Shown: positions 42,348 to 50,129, counted from the stretch's first letter. The stretch is 64,000 nt of DNA from UBA6115 sp050952935 (GCA_050952935.1 JBMNLS010000001.1:558001-622000); one strand, 5' to 3'. A program made the numbers and translations. The notes: a model not told the origin generated them from the sequence alone.

Positions 42348-42782
42348 TTATCCTTCAAGCGTCAGCGTTTCCGGCTGCTGCGCCTGCTGGCGGTGCTCCG
42401 CCCCGTTGTATGTGTACAGCTTGGTGAGCATCTGCCGGCCAAGGGGCCCCTTGGGCAGCATGCCTTTCACCGCGTGCTTCACGGCAAAGTCGGGCTTCTT
42501 GGCCATCAGATCCCGGTATTTGGTCTCTTTAAGCCCGCCCACATAGCCGCTGTGGTGATAATAAATCTTCTGATCCAGCTTTTTGCCGGTCAGCTTGACC
42601 TTGGCGCAGTTAAGAATGATCACATAATCCCCGGTATCCACATGGGGGGTGAAAGTGGGCTTGTGCTTGCCGCGCAGAATGCTGGCGACCTGGCTGGCCA
42701 GGCGGCCCAGCACCATGCCGTCCGCGTCAACGACGTACCACTTGCGCTGGACGCTTTGAGCGTTAGCCATATAGGTTTTCAC
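42348..42782 (-). CDS. rplM: 50S ribosomal protein L13
   Basis: A 144-residue protein with KWYVVDADGMVLGRLASQVASILRGKHKP, GDYVIILNCAKVKLTGKK and VKGMLPKGPLGRQML, all L13 hallmarks. It is an early-assembly protein of the large subunit. It forms the standard rplM-rpsI pair behind a dedicated promoter and leader. Confidence 0.98.
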   Translation of the reverse strand: MKTYMANAQSVQRKWYVVDADGMVLGRLASQVASILRGKHKPTFTPHVDTGDYVIILNCAKVKLTGKKLDQKIYYHHSGYVGGLKETKYRDLMAKKPDFAVKHAVKGMLPKGPLGRQMLTKLYTYNGAEHRQQAQQPETLTLEG

Positions 42783-42794
42783 GGGTTTTCCTCC

Positions 42795-42882
42795 TTGAGA
42801 TTGTTAAACGGTGGGCAAGCCTGATGGTCGCAGCCTCGCCATGGTTCAATAGTCTCGGGGCTAACGAAGCCTATTGACGCAA
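42795..42882 (-). promoter_or_regulatory. Ribosomal protein L13 leader
   Basis: The minus-strand leader contains GAGACTATTGAACCATGG, GAGGCTGCGACCATCAGG and CTTGCCCACC and leads into AAGGAGG of rplM. Position and these segments fit the Firmicutes L13 leader, believed to bind L13. Recognised from memory, not by covariance search. Confidence 0.6.
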
Positions 42883-42887
42883 CAAAT

Positions 42888-42916
42888 ATCTTATTAAAGC
42901 AGGAAAGATTTGTCAA
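42888..42916 (-). promoter_or_regulatory. rplM-rpsI promoter
   Basis: On minus, TTGACA (42916-42911), 17-base spacer, TAAGAT (42893-42888). Confidence 0.75.
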
Positions 42917-42969
42917 GGGCGAAAATGAGAAAAATTCAGAAAAACCCGTAGCAAACCAATCAGCATGAC

Positions 42970-43013
42970 CTGACACCGTCCAATGTTCAGTATAAGATGT
43001 CAGTGCATGTCAG
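42970..43013 (+). promoter_or_regulatory. Possible promoter/operator of the CHC2-DUF3987 pair
   Basis: CTGACA (42970-42975) faces two direct TGTCAG boxes (42998-43003 and 43008-43013), bracketing a TATAAG. The boxes resemble the TGTCTG core of the repeats at 45072-45487, so the same protein might bind both. Weak evidence. Confidence 0.3.
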
Positions 43014-43056
43014 TTGCTGCGTGCGCTATGGTCGCCTCCGAAAGGAGGTGATTTTT

Positions 43057-43584
43057 TTGTTTGAACGCTGCCGGGGCATATCGGCCCTGGAGGTGGCCCG
43101 GGCGGAGGGGTTATCCCTTGTCAAACGGGGTGGCCGTCACTGGGCGCTGTGCCCTTTGCATCAGGAGAAGACCCCCTCCCTGATGCTGGATGAGAAGGGG
43201 CGCTGGTACTGTTTTTCTTGCCACCGGGGCGGGGACGCGGTGGCGCTGTATGCCGCCATCCGGGGCGTCAGCCCCTATCAGGCCGCGTGCGCCCTGGCGG
43301 GAAACCGCCCTGCCCCGCCGCCAGACCCAAACGCCGCCCAGCGCCGTCAGGCACAGCTGCTTCAACAAAAAGCGGAGGCCTGGTATCGGCGTGCCTGGGA
43401 CGCCGCCTGCAGGGAGCGGGAGGCAGCCCGGCAGGCGGGGCGACAGCTGCCCCCTGCTTCCCCCGCTTTTTATGCCGCCCTGGCCCGGCAAGCCCGGGCG
43501 GAAATTCAGCTGGATGCCCTGCAGGCCCTAAGCCCTGAGGAAAGACTGACCCAAGCCCTAAAAATGAAAGGAGAGACCCATTGA
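43057..43584 (+). CDS. CHC2 zinc-finger (primase N-terminal-type) protein
   Basis: A 175-residue protein. The start is TTG 43057, fixed by GGAGGTGA (43044-43051) five to six bases upstream; an ATG at 42997 lies in the promoter region. Residues 25-65 are a DnaG-type CHC2 zinc finger with ligands Cys32, His35, Cys52 and Cys55 (RHWALCPLHQEKTPS, WYCFSCHRGGDAVALY). The remaining part is helical and Arg/Gln/Ala-rich; there is no TOPRIM polymerase domain. Such proteins are encoded by phages, plasmids and integrative elements, where they take part in priming. The stop overlaps the DUF3987 start (TTGA), so both are co-translated. Confidence 0.87.
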   Translation: MFERCRGISALEVARAEGLSLVKRGGRHWALCPLHQEKTPSLMLDEKGRWYCFSCHRGGDAVALYAAIRGVSPYQAACALAGNRPAPPPDPNAAQRRQAQLLQQKAEAWYRRAWDAACREREAARQAGRQLPPASPAFYAALARQARAEIQLDALQALSPEERLTQALKMKGETH

Positions 43585-45071
43585 GCCGAACTTATGATTA
43601 TGACGCCCTGTTTCAAAGCCCCGAATCCCAGGCTATCCTGGCCAGGAACCTGAAGGATCCCTGGCCGGAGCTGCGCAGCGCGGATCCCGGCCCCTTTCCG
43701 GTGGACGCGCTGCCCCAGTTAGGCCGGCGCATGGCTGTCCAGGCGGCGGAGACCCTGCAAGTGTCTCCCGCCATGTCAGGCTGCTTTTTGCTGGGGGCGC
43801 TCAGCGCCGCCGCCGTGGGCCGGGCCCGGGTGGACATGGGCAGCGGCTACCGGGAACCGGTGCAGCTGTACATTGCCGTGGGGGCAGACCCTTCCGAGCG
43901 CAAAAGCCCCTGCCTGAAGATGATGACCCAGCCTCTCCATGCCTACCAGCAGGAGGAAAACGAAAGGCGCGCTCCGGAGATGCGCCAACAGCGCCTGATA
44001 CGGGAGACCCGGGAAATTGCCCTCAGAAAAGCCCAGCAAAAGGGGGATGAGCAGGAGGTGGCCCGCCTGGGGGAGGAATTGGCCGGGATGCGCGAAACCC
44101 GGCCCTATCACCTGATCCTTACCGATGCCACGGCGGAAGCCCTGGGGCAGGCCATGTCTAAAAACGAAGGCCGCATGGCGGTCATTTCCGGCGAGGGGGC
44201 GCTGCTGTCCGTTCTGGCGGGCTGCTATGCCCAAGGCCCGGCCAACCTGGACGCGGTGCTTCAGGGCTATTCGGGGGAGGCGGTGTCCGTGGCCCGCATT
44301 GGCCGCCCCCCGGTGCAGATCAAGGAAGCGGCGCTGTCCATCTGCCTGGCGGTGCAAACGGAGGTGCTGGACAGCTTCCTGCAAAATCAGCAATTGCGCC
44401 AGCGGGGCACCGTGGCCCGTTTCCTGGTGGCGGAGCCCGAGAGCATGATCGGCCGCCGCCAGGTGATCGGCCCCGCCATGGCCCCTCAGCTGCAAGCGGA
44501 GTATGATAAGCGCCTGAAGGACATTTTGGCCTTGCCCGCCCCCATTCCACTGAAGCCCGATGAGGACGCCCGCGCCGCCTGGGAGGACTGGGCCAGCGAG
44601 GTGGAGCGCCGCAGCCTGCCCGGAGGCGACCTGCGGGGCCTGGCTGGCGGCTGGGAGGGCAAGCTGGCCGGGAACACCCTGCGCATTGCGGGGCTGCTTA
44701 CGCTGCTGGAGTTTGAAACCCTCACCATCAGGGAGCATCTTATGCGGGGGGCCATCCGCATCGCCCGGTGGTTTGCCGCCAGCATGATCGCCCTGACAGC
44801 CGCCGCCAGCGAGCTTTCTCCCGAGGCGGATGAGATGCTGCGCTACCTGGCCCGCCGAGGCGAATCCAAGGTGAGCATGGCCAGCGTGCGCGCGGGCCTT
44901 AAAAACCGCAAGCGCTTCGCCCGGGCGGAACAGGTGGAACGGGTGGTGGATGAGATCGTTTTTAGCGGCCTGGCGCAGTTTGTTGTGGATGGCCCTTCAA
45001 AGGAGCCGGGCAGGCCGTACAAACCTTCCCTGATCCTTCACCCGGATATTTTGGGCGCTCAGCGGCTTTAA
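43581..45071 (+). CDS. DUF3987 (YfjI-like) protein, putative replication ATPase
   Basis: A 496-residue protein starting at TTG 43581, with AAAGGAGAG just before. DUF3987 features are the conserved middle YIAVGADPSERKSP (101-110), which stands in for a Walker A loop, a coiled stretch rich in Arg/Gln (about 125-170), and PYHLILTDATAEALGQAM...GRMAVISGEGALL. The C-terminal ~90 residues look like a winged-helix DNA-binding region. The family is common on mobile elements next to primase-like genes and is thought to be helicase-like. Here it follows the CHC2 protein and precedes the symmetric repeat structure at 45072-45487, suggesting that the pair acts on that DNA. Confidence 0.8.
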   Translation: MSRTYDYDALFQSPESQAILARNLKDPWPELRSADPGPFPVDALPQLGRRMAVQAAETLQVSPAMSGCFLLGALSAAAVGRARVDMGSGYREPVQLYIAVGADPSERKSPCLKMMTQPLHAYQQEENERRAPEMRQQRLIRETREIALRKAQQKGDEQEVARLGEELAGMRETRPYHLILTDATAEALGQAMSKNEGRMAVISGEGALLSVLAGCYAQGPANLDAVLQGYSGEAVSVARIGRPPVQIKEAALSICLAVQTEVLDSFLQNQQLRQRGTVARFLVAEPESMIGRRQVIGPAMAPQLQAEYDKRLKDILALPAPIPLKPDEDARAAWEDWASEVERRSLPGGDLRGLAGGWEGKLAGNTLRIAGLLTLLEFETLTIREHLMRGAIRIARWFAASMIALTAAASELSPEADEMLRYLARRGESKVSMASVRAGLKNRKRFARAEQVERVVDEIVFSGLAQFVVDGPSKEPGRPYKPSLILHPDILGAQRL

Positions 45072-45487
45072 TGTCTGGTTTTGGGAATTATTGTCTGGTG
45101 GGGCAGACGATAATTCCCCCTTTGTTTTCCCAGCAATATCAAGGGTTTTCCCCATGCAAAGGCAATTATTGTCTTATTTGTCTGGTTCCCCCGTGTCTGT
45201 AAAAAGAAACTTCCCCAATAAAGAAAACAGGAGAATATGTATATCATTCATAACTAATATATATATATATATATTGTATTTTACTATATATGGATATTAT
45301 TTTATATAATGATTATATTTTTTATGCCCCATGTCCTTGCCTGACTTTTTTATGGAAACGCAGGGGTACCAGACAATTAAGACAATAATTCCCCTCTGCC
45401 TGGAAAAGCCCAATGAAATCAACAGGTTTCAAGGATTAATTATTGTCTGGTGGGCCAGACGATAATTCGGCGGAAGCAGACGGTAAT
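45070..45487. other. Symmetric iteron-like repeat structure around an AT-rich core (origin- or partition-like)
   Basis: Copies of a 13-base motif AATTATTGTCTGG and its variants are laid out as a mirror image about position ~45277. From outside inwards: half-sites at 45070-45078 (AATGTCTGG, plus) and 45477-45487 (CAGACGGTAAT, minus); ~30-bp palindromes at 45086-45115 and 45438-45467, each made of the motif and its near-complement CAGACGATAATT; and a 22-bp inverted repeat at 45164-45185 and 45369-45390 with one mismatch, each holding two TTGTCT cores. The centre (about 45236-45330) is nearly pure A/T, including an (AT)n run. Palindrome centres lie 176 bases and inner repeats 102 bases from the midpoint on both sides. 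No gene is present. Confidence 0.75.
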
Positions 45488-45530
45488 GGGGGGCCTTTTG
45501 CCGATTCATAGAATGTTCATAGGCTTTTGG

Positions 45531-45559
45531 TTGCCTGAACCGGGAAAAAGCTCTATAAT
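45531..45559 (+). promoter_or_regulatory. Promoter of the DUF951-lepB operon
   Basis: TTGCCT (45531-45536), 17-base spacer, TATAAT (45554-45559). Start near 45566, which excludes ATG 45562 as a start for the DUF951 gene. Confidence 0.7.
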
Positions 45560-45576
45560 GCATGGGCGAGGTGAGG

Positions 45577-45819
45577 ATGGTGCCTGAGGAAATCAGGATG
45601 CACGATGTGGTGGAGATGCGCAAAAAGCATCCCTGCGGATCCTTCGTGTGGACGGTGACGCGCATCGGCGCTGACATCAAGATGAAATGCAGCGGCTGCG
45701 GCCGGGTGGTGATGCTTGACCGGCAGGAGTTTTTGCGCCGCCGCAAAAAAGTGCTGACACCGGGGCCGGAATCGCCTGAGATCACCTTAGGGCTTGTAAA
45801 GGAGAAGGAACATGATTGA
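45577..45819 (+). CDS. DUF951 family protein
   Basis: An 80-residue protein with the DUF951 core VVEMRKKHPCGSFVWTVTRIGADIKMKCSGCGRVVMLDRQEF: a CG...C..CG pattern that likely binds zinc. The family is nearly universal in Firmicutes and of unknown function, often beside lepB or ribosome genes. ATG 45577 is preferred because it lies after the promoter and next to GAGGTGAGG; ATG 45598 is possible. It overlaps lepB by 8 bases. Confidence 0.85.
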   Translation: MVPEEIRMHDVVEMRKKHPCGSFVWTVTRIGADIKMKCSGCGRVVMLDRQEFLRRRKKVLTPGPESPEITLGLVKEKEHD

Positions 45820-46504
45820 CCGGGACAACAACGCCAGGGAGACCAAAACCGCCAAAGAGGACATGGATAACGGCCAGGAGCAGGCCGAGGAGATAGACCC
45901 CAAAACCGGAAAAAAGAAGAAAGAAAAAAAGAAGAAGACGGTGGGACAGGAGATTGTGAGCTGGGTGGTGACGCTGCTGTTGGCGGTGATCATCGCCATG
46001 TCCATCCGCGCCCTGCTGTTTGAGCCCATCAAGGTGGATGGGGAGAGCATGATCAACACCCTGCAAAACGGGGAAATCGTGCTGGTGACCAAGCCCGATG
46101 TGCTGATGAACAAGCTCTCCCGGGGGGATGTGGTGATCTGCCGCTTCCCCAACCGGAACAAGGCCACCACCTTCAGGCTGGGCGCGCCCCTTGATATCGC
46201 CATTGTGGGGCATGAGCTGTTTGTGAAGCGCCTGGTGGCGCTGCCGGGCGACAGCGTGGCGGTGATGGACGGCAAGCTCTATGTCAACGACGCCCCGGTG
46301 GAAGAAGACTATATCGACTACCCTGGCCACGCGGACTATCCGCGCCGGGTGCTGGGGGAGGATGAATACATGGTGATGGGGGACAACCGCGCCTCCAGCC
46401 ACGACAGCCGCTCCCGGGATGTGGGCCCGATCAGCAGGGACATGATTGTGGGCCACGCGGCCTATGTGCTCTTCCCGCTCAACCGCATGCGCACCATCCG
46501 ATAA
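45812..46504 (+). CDS. lepB: Signal peptidase I
   Basis: A 230-residue type I signal peptidase. A Lys-rich cytoplasmic segment (KTGKKKKEKKKKT) precedes one transmembrane helix (about 48-66); the catalytic Ser is in VDGESMINTL (Ser79) and the catalytic Lys in LFVKRLVALPGD (Lys139); the GDNRASSHDSR box follows. It removes signal peptides from exported proteins such as the several secreted proteins of this window. AAAGGAGAAGG precedes ATG 45812. Translationally coupled to DUF951. Confidence 0.96.
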   Translation: MIDRDNNARETKTAKEDMDNGQEQAEEIDPKTGKKKKEKKKKTVGQEIVSWVVTLLLAVIIAMSIRALLFEPIKVDGESMINTLQNGEIVLVTKPDVLMNKLSRGDVVICRFPNRNKATTFRLGAPLDIAIVGHELFVKRLVALPGDSVAVMDGKLYVNDAPVEEDYIDYPGHADYPRRVLGEDEYMVMGDNRASSHDSRSRDVGPISRDMIVGHAAYVLFPLNRMRTIR

Positions 46505-46515
46505 CGACCTGAATC

Positions 46516-46595
46516 ACATCAGATTGGTTTTCTGAAGCTTTTCGCTTCGCTGCTCTATTTCAGCGCCTCAGACAAAGGGGCGCTTCATCTGATGT
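46516..46595 (+). ncRNA. Possible three-way-junction RNA element ahead of the MATE gene
   Basis: The 116-base gap between lepB and the MATE gene can fold into a closing 9-bp stem ACATCAGAT (46516-46524) / ATCTGATGT (46587-46595) enclosing two hairpins: GAAGC/GCTTC (46534-46538 / 46544-46548) and AGCGCC/GGCGCT (46562-46567 / 46579-46584). All three stems are perfect. The element ends 16 bases before the MATE ribosome-binding site. It matches no riboswitch I can name; a leader regulating the exporter is possible. Confidence 0.4.
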
Positions 46596-46620
46596 TTGAC
46601 AGGACGACGGGAGGGTATCA

Positions 46621-48039
46621 TTGCGCGCGCAGATAAGGCGATGGATCAGGCGGATGATGGAGGTTCCGGGCCTAAAAGCGGGGCCGGAGCTGCAATCGCT
46701 TTACCGGAAGGCCATCCGCATTGCCTGGCCGGCGGCGCTGGAAGGGCTGTTGGTCAGCGTGATCAGCGCCGCGGATACCATGATGGTGGGCGCCATAGGC
46801 CCGGCCGCCATCGCGGCGGTGGGGCTGACCGCGCAGCCCCGGCTGATCCTGCTGATTTTATCCCAAAGCCTCAACGTTGGCACCACGGCCCTGGTGGCCC
46901 GGCGCCGCGGGGCGGAAAACTACCTGGGGGTGAGGGCCTGCTTAAACCAGGCGCTATACCTGAGCGCCCTGATCGGCGTTGTGATCACCCTGGCGGGGCT
47001 TCTTTTAGCGGAGCCTTTCATGCGCTTTGCCGGAGCCAATGAGGACACGCTGCGGCTGTCGGTGGACTATTTCCGCATCATTTCCCTGGGCTTTGTGCCG
47101 GTGAGCATCCATCTGTGCATTTGCGCGGCCTTCCGGGGCCTGGGGAAAACCCGGGTGACCATGTACACCCACCTGCTGTCCAACATCCTGAACCTGACAT
47201 TCAATTTTTTGCTGATCGGTGGCCGCCTGGGTTTTCCCAGGCTGGAGGTGAAGGGCGCCGCCATCGCCACGGTGATCGGCAGCGTGGCAGGGGGGCTTCT
47301 GGCCCTGTGGTTTGCCCGGGACCAGCACACGGGCTTCGGATACCGCCTGAGGAAGCCGGATTTTGACCGGGACACCCTGTCCGGCCTGGTGCGGGTGGGC
47401 GGCTCCTCCATGCTGGAATCCGGATTTTTGCGGGTGGGCTTTCTGATTATCAACAAGATCGTCGCCAGCCTGGGCACCCTGCCCCTGGCGGCTTATCATA
47501 TCGTCAGTCAGGTGAGCACCCTGTCCTTTACCCTGGGCGACGGCATGGCCTCCGCCGGGGTTGCCATGGTGGGCATGAGCCTGGGCGCCGACAACCCCGC
47601 CCGGGCCAAGCGGTCTGTGTATGTGGTCAGGCGCATATCGGTTTGGGTGTCCATTGCGCTGATGATGGTGATTTTCCTGCTGCGCCGCAGCCTTGCCTCC
47701 CTGTTTACGGCGGATGCGGCGGTCATTTCAGCCGCCTCGATGGGTTTTCTGGTGGTGGCGCTGGCCATCATGCCGCAAAACGGCCGGGTGGTGTACGCGG
47801 GCTGTCTGCGGGGCGCGGGGGATGTCAAGTATGTGGCGGCTACCTCTCTTATCAGCGTGGCGATTTTGCGGCCGCTGTTCACCTGGGTGTTCTGCTTCCC
47901 CCTGGCGGATATCGCCCCTCAGCTTCATTTAAGCGCGACGGGGCCCTGGCTGGCCTTTTTGCTGGACGCGCTGCTGCGCAACTACCTGCTGGCCCGCCGT
48001 GTGGAGGGGGACGCGTGGATGCGCGTACAACTGCGGTAA
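46621..48039 (+). CDS. MATE-family multidrug/toxin exporter
   Basis: A 472-residue protein with twelve hydrophobic segments and MATE text: AIRIAWPAALEGLLVSVISAADTMMVG, QSLNVGTTALVARRRG, and the second-half counterpart SSMLESGFLRVGFLIINKIVASLG. MATE proteins export cationic compounds using Na+ or H+ gradients; the substrate is not predictable. The start is TTG 46621 with GGGAGGG six bases upstream; no ATG occurs in frame for 11 further codons. It may be governed by the structured leader just upstream. Confidence 0.92.
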   Translation: MRAQIRRWIRRMMEVPGLKAGPELQSLYRKAIRIAWPAALEGLLVSVISAADTMMVGAIGPAAIAAVGLTAQPRLILLILSQSLNVGTTALVARRRGAENYLGVRACLNQALYLSALIGVVITLAGLLLAEPFMRFAGANEDTLRLSVDYFRIISLGFVPVSIHLCICAAFRGLGKTRVTMYTHLLSNILNLTFNFLLIGGRLGFPRLEVKGAAIATVIGSVAGGLLALWFARDQHTGFGYRLRKPDFDRDTLSGLVRVGGSSMLESGFLRVGFLIINKIVASLGTLPLAAYHIVSQVSTLSFTLGDGMASAGVAMVGMSLGADNPARAKRSVYVVRRISVWVSIALMMVIFLLRRSLASLFTADAAVISAASMGFLVVALAIMPQNGRVVYAGCLRGAGDVKYVAATSLISVAILRPLFTWVFCFPLADIAPQLHLSATGPWLAFLLDALLRNYLLARRVEGDAWMRVQLR

Positions 48040-48122
48040 TGATACACATCTGTATGCTTTTATAATGTTTTTTTGAAGAGATAATGTATTTTTTGGTAAA
48101 ATCCACGCATAAATGATTAAAG

Positions 48123-48145
48123 GGCGCGTTGACGCGCCGTTTTTT
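48123..48145 (+). terminator. Terminator after the MATE gene
   Basis: GGCGCG-TTGA-CGCGCC (48123-48138) followed by a T-run (48140-48145). Its loop also supplies the -35 of the next promoter. Confidence 0.85.
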
Positions 48146-48157
48146 GCGTGCTAATAT
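48129..48157 (+). promoter_or_regulatory. cstA leader promoter
   Basis: TTGACG (48129-48134), 17-base spacer, TAATAT (48152-48157), with the -35 inside the upstream terminator. Start near 48164, giving a leader of about 180 bases before cstA. Confidence 0.6.
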
Positions 48158-48163
48158 CCCACA

Positions 48164-48287
48164 ATACCCAGGATTTTGACGGAAAAACCAGGCAAATGGC
48201 TGGTATGAGGAGGGTTTTGAGGAAGCCAAGCAGGGTGGCACCGCGGGAACTGATTCCCGTCTCTGGCAGAGACGCCGAAGTTTTTTT
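48164..48287 (+). promoter_or_regulatory. T-box-like leader with terminator upstream of cstA
   Basis: AGGGTGGCACCGCGGG (48232-48247) is the highly conserved T-box antiterminator sequence. It is followed by the typical CGGGAA/TTCCCG pairing, a terminator stem CGTCTCT/AGAGACG (48258-48274) and TTTTTTT (48281-48287). The TGGC in the bulge would pair with a GCCA tRNA end (discriminator G). From the predicted start only about 68 bases precede the T-box sequence, too few for a canonical Stem I with specifier loop, so this is either a compact variant or a truncated leader. Confidence 0.75.
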
Positions 48288-48342
48288 GTTTTACGGCAGC
48301 CATGCCGTTTAGCATAGATGATTTGTGGAGGAGGTAGGACTT

Positions 48343-50037
48343 ATGAACGGACTGACTATCATGATCATTGCCCTTGTGGCGCTGGCTGTGGCGTATCTGG
48401 TGTATGGGCGCTATCTGGCCAACAAGTGGGGCATTGACCCCAAGGCCAAAACCCCGGCCTATGAGCTGCGGGACGGGGTGGACTATGAGCCGGCGGACAC
48501 CCATGTGGTGTTTGGCCACCAGTTTGCGTCCATCGCCGGGGCAGGCCCCATTAACGGCCCCATCCAGGCAGCGGTGTTCGGCTGGGTGCCGGTGCTGCTG
48601 TGGGTATTGTTTGGCAGCATCTTCTTTGGCGCTGTGCAGGATTTTTCCGCCATGTACGCCTCTGTGAAGAACAAGGGACGCACCATTGGCTACATCATCG
48701 AGGAATACATCGGCAAGACCGGCAAAAAACTGTTTTTGCTGTTCTGCTGGCTGTTTTGCATCCTGGTGGTAGCCGCCTTCGCGGACGTGGTGGCAGGCAC
48801 CTTTAACGGCTTCAAAGTTGTCGATGGCGTAACACAAACCATTGCCTACAACGGCAGCGTGGCCACCACCAGCATGATCTTCATCGTCGAGGCGGTGGCC
48901 CTGGGCTTCCTGCTGAAATACAGCAAGCTGAACAAATGGGTGAACACCGCCATAGCCATTGTTCTCCTGGTGGTTGCTGTGATAATCGGCCTGCAGGCCC
49001 CCATGTATGTGGCCGGCAGCACCTGGCATCTCCTCATTTTCATCTACATCTTCATCGCCAGCATTGTGCCGGTTTGGGCGCTGCTGCAGCCCCGGGACTA
49101 TCTGAACAGCTACCTGCTGGTGTTCATGATTGTGGCGGCCGCGGTGGGCATCATCGCCGTAAACCCCAGCATCAAGGCCCCGGCCTTCACCGGCTTTTAT
49201 CACGAGAAAATGGGCAGCATGTTCCCCATCCTTTTTGTGACCGTGGCCTGCGGCGCTGTGTCCGGCTTCCACAGCCTGGTCAGCTCCGGCACTTCTTCTA
49301 AGCAGATCAAGAACGAAAAAGACATGCTGCCGGTCAGCTTTGGCGGCATGCTGATGGAAGGTTTGCTGGCAGTCATCGCCCTTGTTGCGGGCGCGAGTTT
49401 TGCCGCCGGCCAGGCAGCCGAATTGGGCTACACCACCCCGCCCCAGATTTTTGCCGGCGGCGTGGCGGGCTTCCTGGAGCAGCTGGGCATGCCCCACGAC
49501 CTGGTGTTTACGCTGATCAACCTGTCTGTTTCCGCCTTTGCCCTCACCAGCCTGGACAGCGTCGCCCGGATCGGCCGCCTCAGCTTCCAGGAGCTGTTCC
49601 TGGACGCCTCCATCAAGGATGAGGACATGGGCCCGGTGCGCAAGGTGCTGACCAACAAATACTTCGCCACCGTGATCACCCTGGCCATTGGCTATATTCT
49701 GGCCAAGGTGGGCTACAGCACCATCTGGCCGCTGTTTGGCTCCGCCAACCAGCTGCTAAGCGCCCTGTCCCTCATGGCCTGCGCCGTGTTCCTCAAGAAG
49801 ACCAACCGCCAGGGCATTATGCTGGTGATCCCCATGGCCATCATGATGCTGATCACCTTCAGCGCCCTGGGACTGAAGATTAACGATTTCATCGTGAAGC
49901 TGGGCAATGGCACCTTTAATGCGGCGCTGGACGGCCTGCAGATGGTGTTTGCCATCCTGCTGACTATCCTGGGCGTTATCGTGGCGGCACAGGGGATCCG
50001 CAAACTGACCGGGAAGGCGGAGGCCAAAGCCAACTGA
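48343..50037 (+). CDS. cstA: Carbon starvation protein A (CstA) family transporter
   Basis: A 564-residue membrane protein with CstA text: VAYLVYGRYLANKWGIDPKAKTPAYE, GHQFASIAGAGPINGPIQAA, FGAVQDFSAMYASVKNKGRTIG and SGFHSLVSSGTSSKQI. The family imports pyruvate or peptides depending on member. GGAGGAGGT precedes ATG 48343. The T-box-like leader suggests it is induced when a particular tRNA is uncharged, which favours a role in amino-acid or peptide uptake here. The family assignment is firm; the substrate is inferred. Confidence 0.94.
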   Translation: MNGLTIMIIALVALAVAYLVYGRYLANKWGIDPKAKTPAYELRDGVDYEPADTHVVFGHQFASIAGAGPINGPIQAAVFGWVPVLLWVLFGSIFFGAVQDFSAMYASVKNKGRTIGYIIEEYIGKTGKKLFLLFCWLFCILVVAAFADVVAGTFNGFKVVDGVTQTIAYNGSVATTSMIFIVEAVALGFLLKYSKLNKWVNTAIAIVLLVVAVIIGLQAPMYVAGSTWHLLIFIYIFIASIVPVWALLQPRDYLNSYLLVFMIVAAAVGIIAVNPSIKAPAFTGFYHEKMGSMFPILFVTVACGAVSGFHSLVSSGTSSKQIKNEKDMLPVSFGGMLMEGLLAVIALVAGASFAAGQAAELGYTTPPQIFAGGVAGFLEQLGMPHDLVFTLINLSVSAFALTSLDSVARIGRLSFQELFLDASIKDEDMGPVRKVLTNKYFATVITLAIGYILAKVGYSTIWPLFGSANQLLSALSLMACAVFLKKTNRQGIMLVIPMAIMMLITFSALGLKINDFIVKLGNGTFNAALDGLQMVFAILLTILGVIVAAQGIRKLTGKAEAKAN

Positions 50038-50077
50038 TTGGCATGGTAAACAGCTGAACCCTTCTCATTAACAACAA

Positions 50078-50107
50078 GCCGGGGCCTGATATTTGTCAGG
50101 CCCCGGC
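50078..50107. terminator. Bidirectional terminator between cstA and recA
   Basis: GCCGGGGCCTGA (50078-50089) pairs perfectly with TCAGGCCCCGGC (50096-50107), followed by ATTTT on plus. Convergent genes share it. Confidence 0.85.
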
Positions 50108-50129
50108 ATTTTGGTTTCAGGATTAAGGA

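Noticed and set aside
43057..45071. Prophage
   Set aside because: No integrase, capsid, portal, terminase or lysis genes; only two replication-type genes between housekeeping operons.
45070..45487. Chromosomal oriC
   Set aside because: No dnaA or dnaN nearby and no cluster of DnaA boxes (TTATCCACA type); the repeated motif is different.
45070..45487. CRISPR array
   Set aside because: Repeats are inverted and palindromic with unequal, non-spacer-like gaps; no cas genes.
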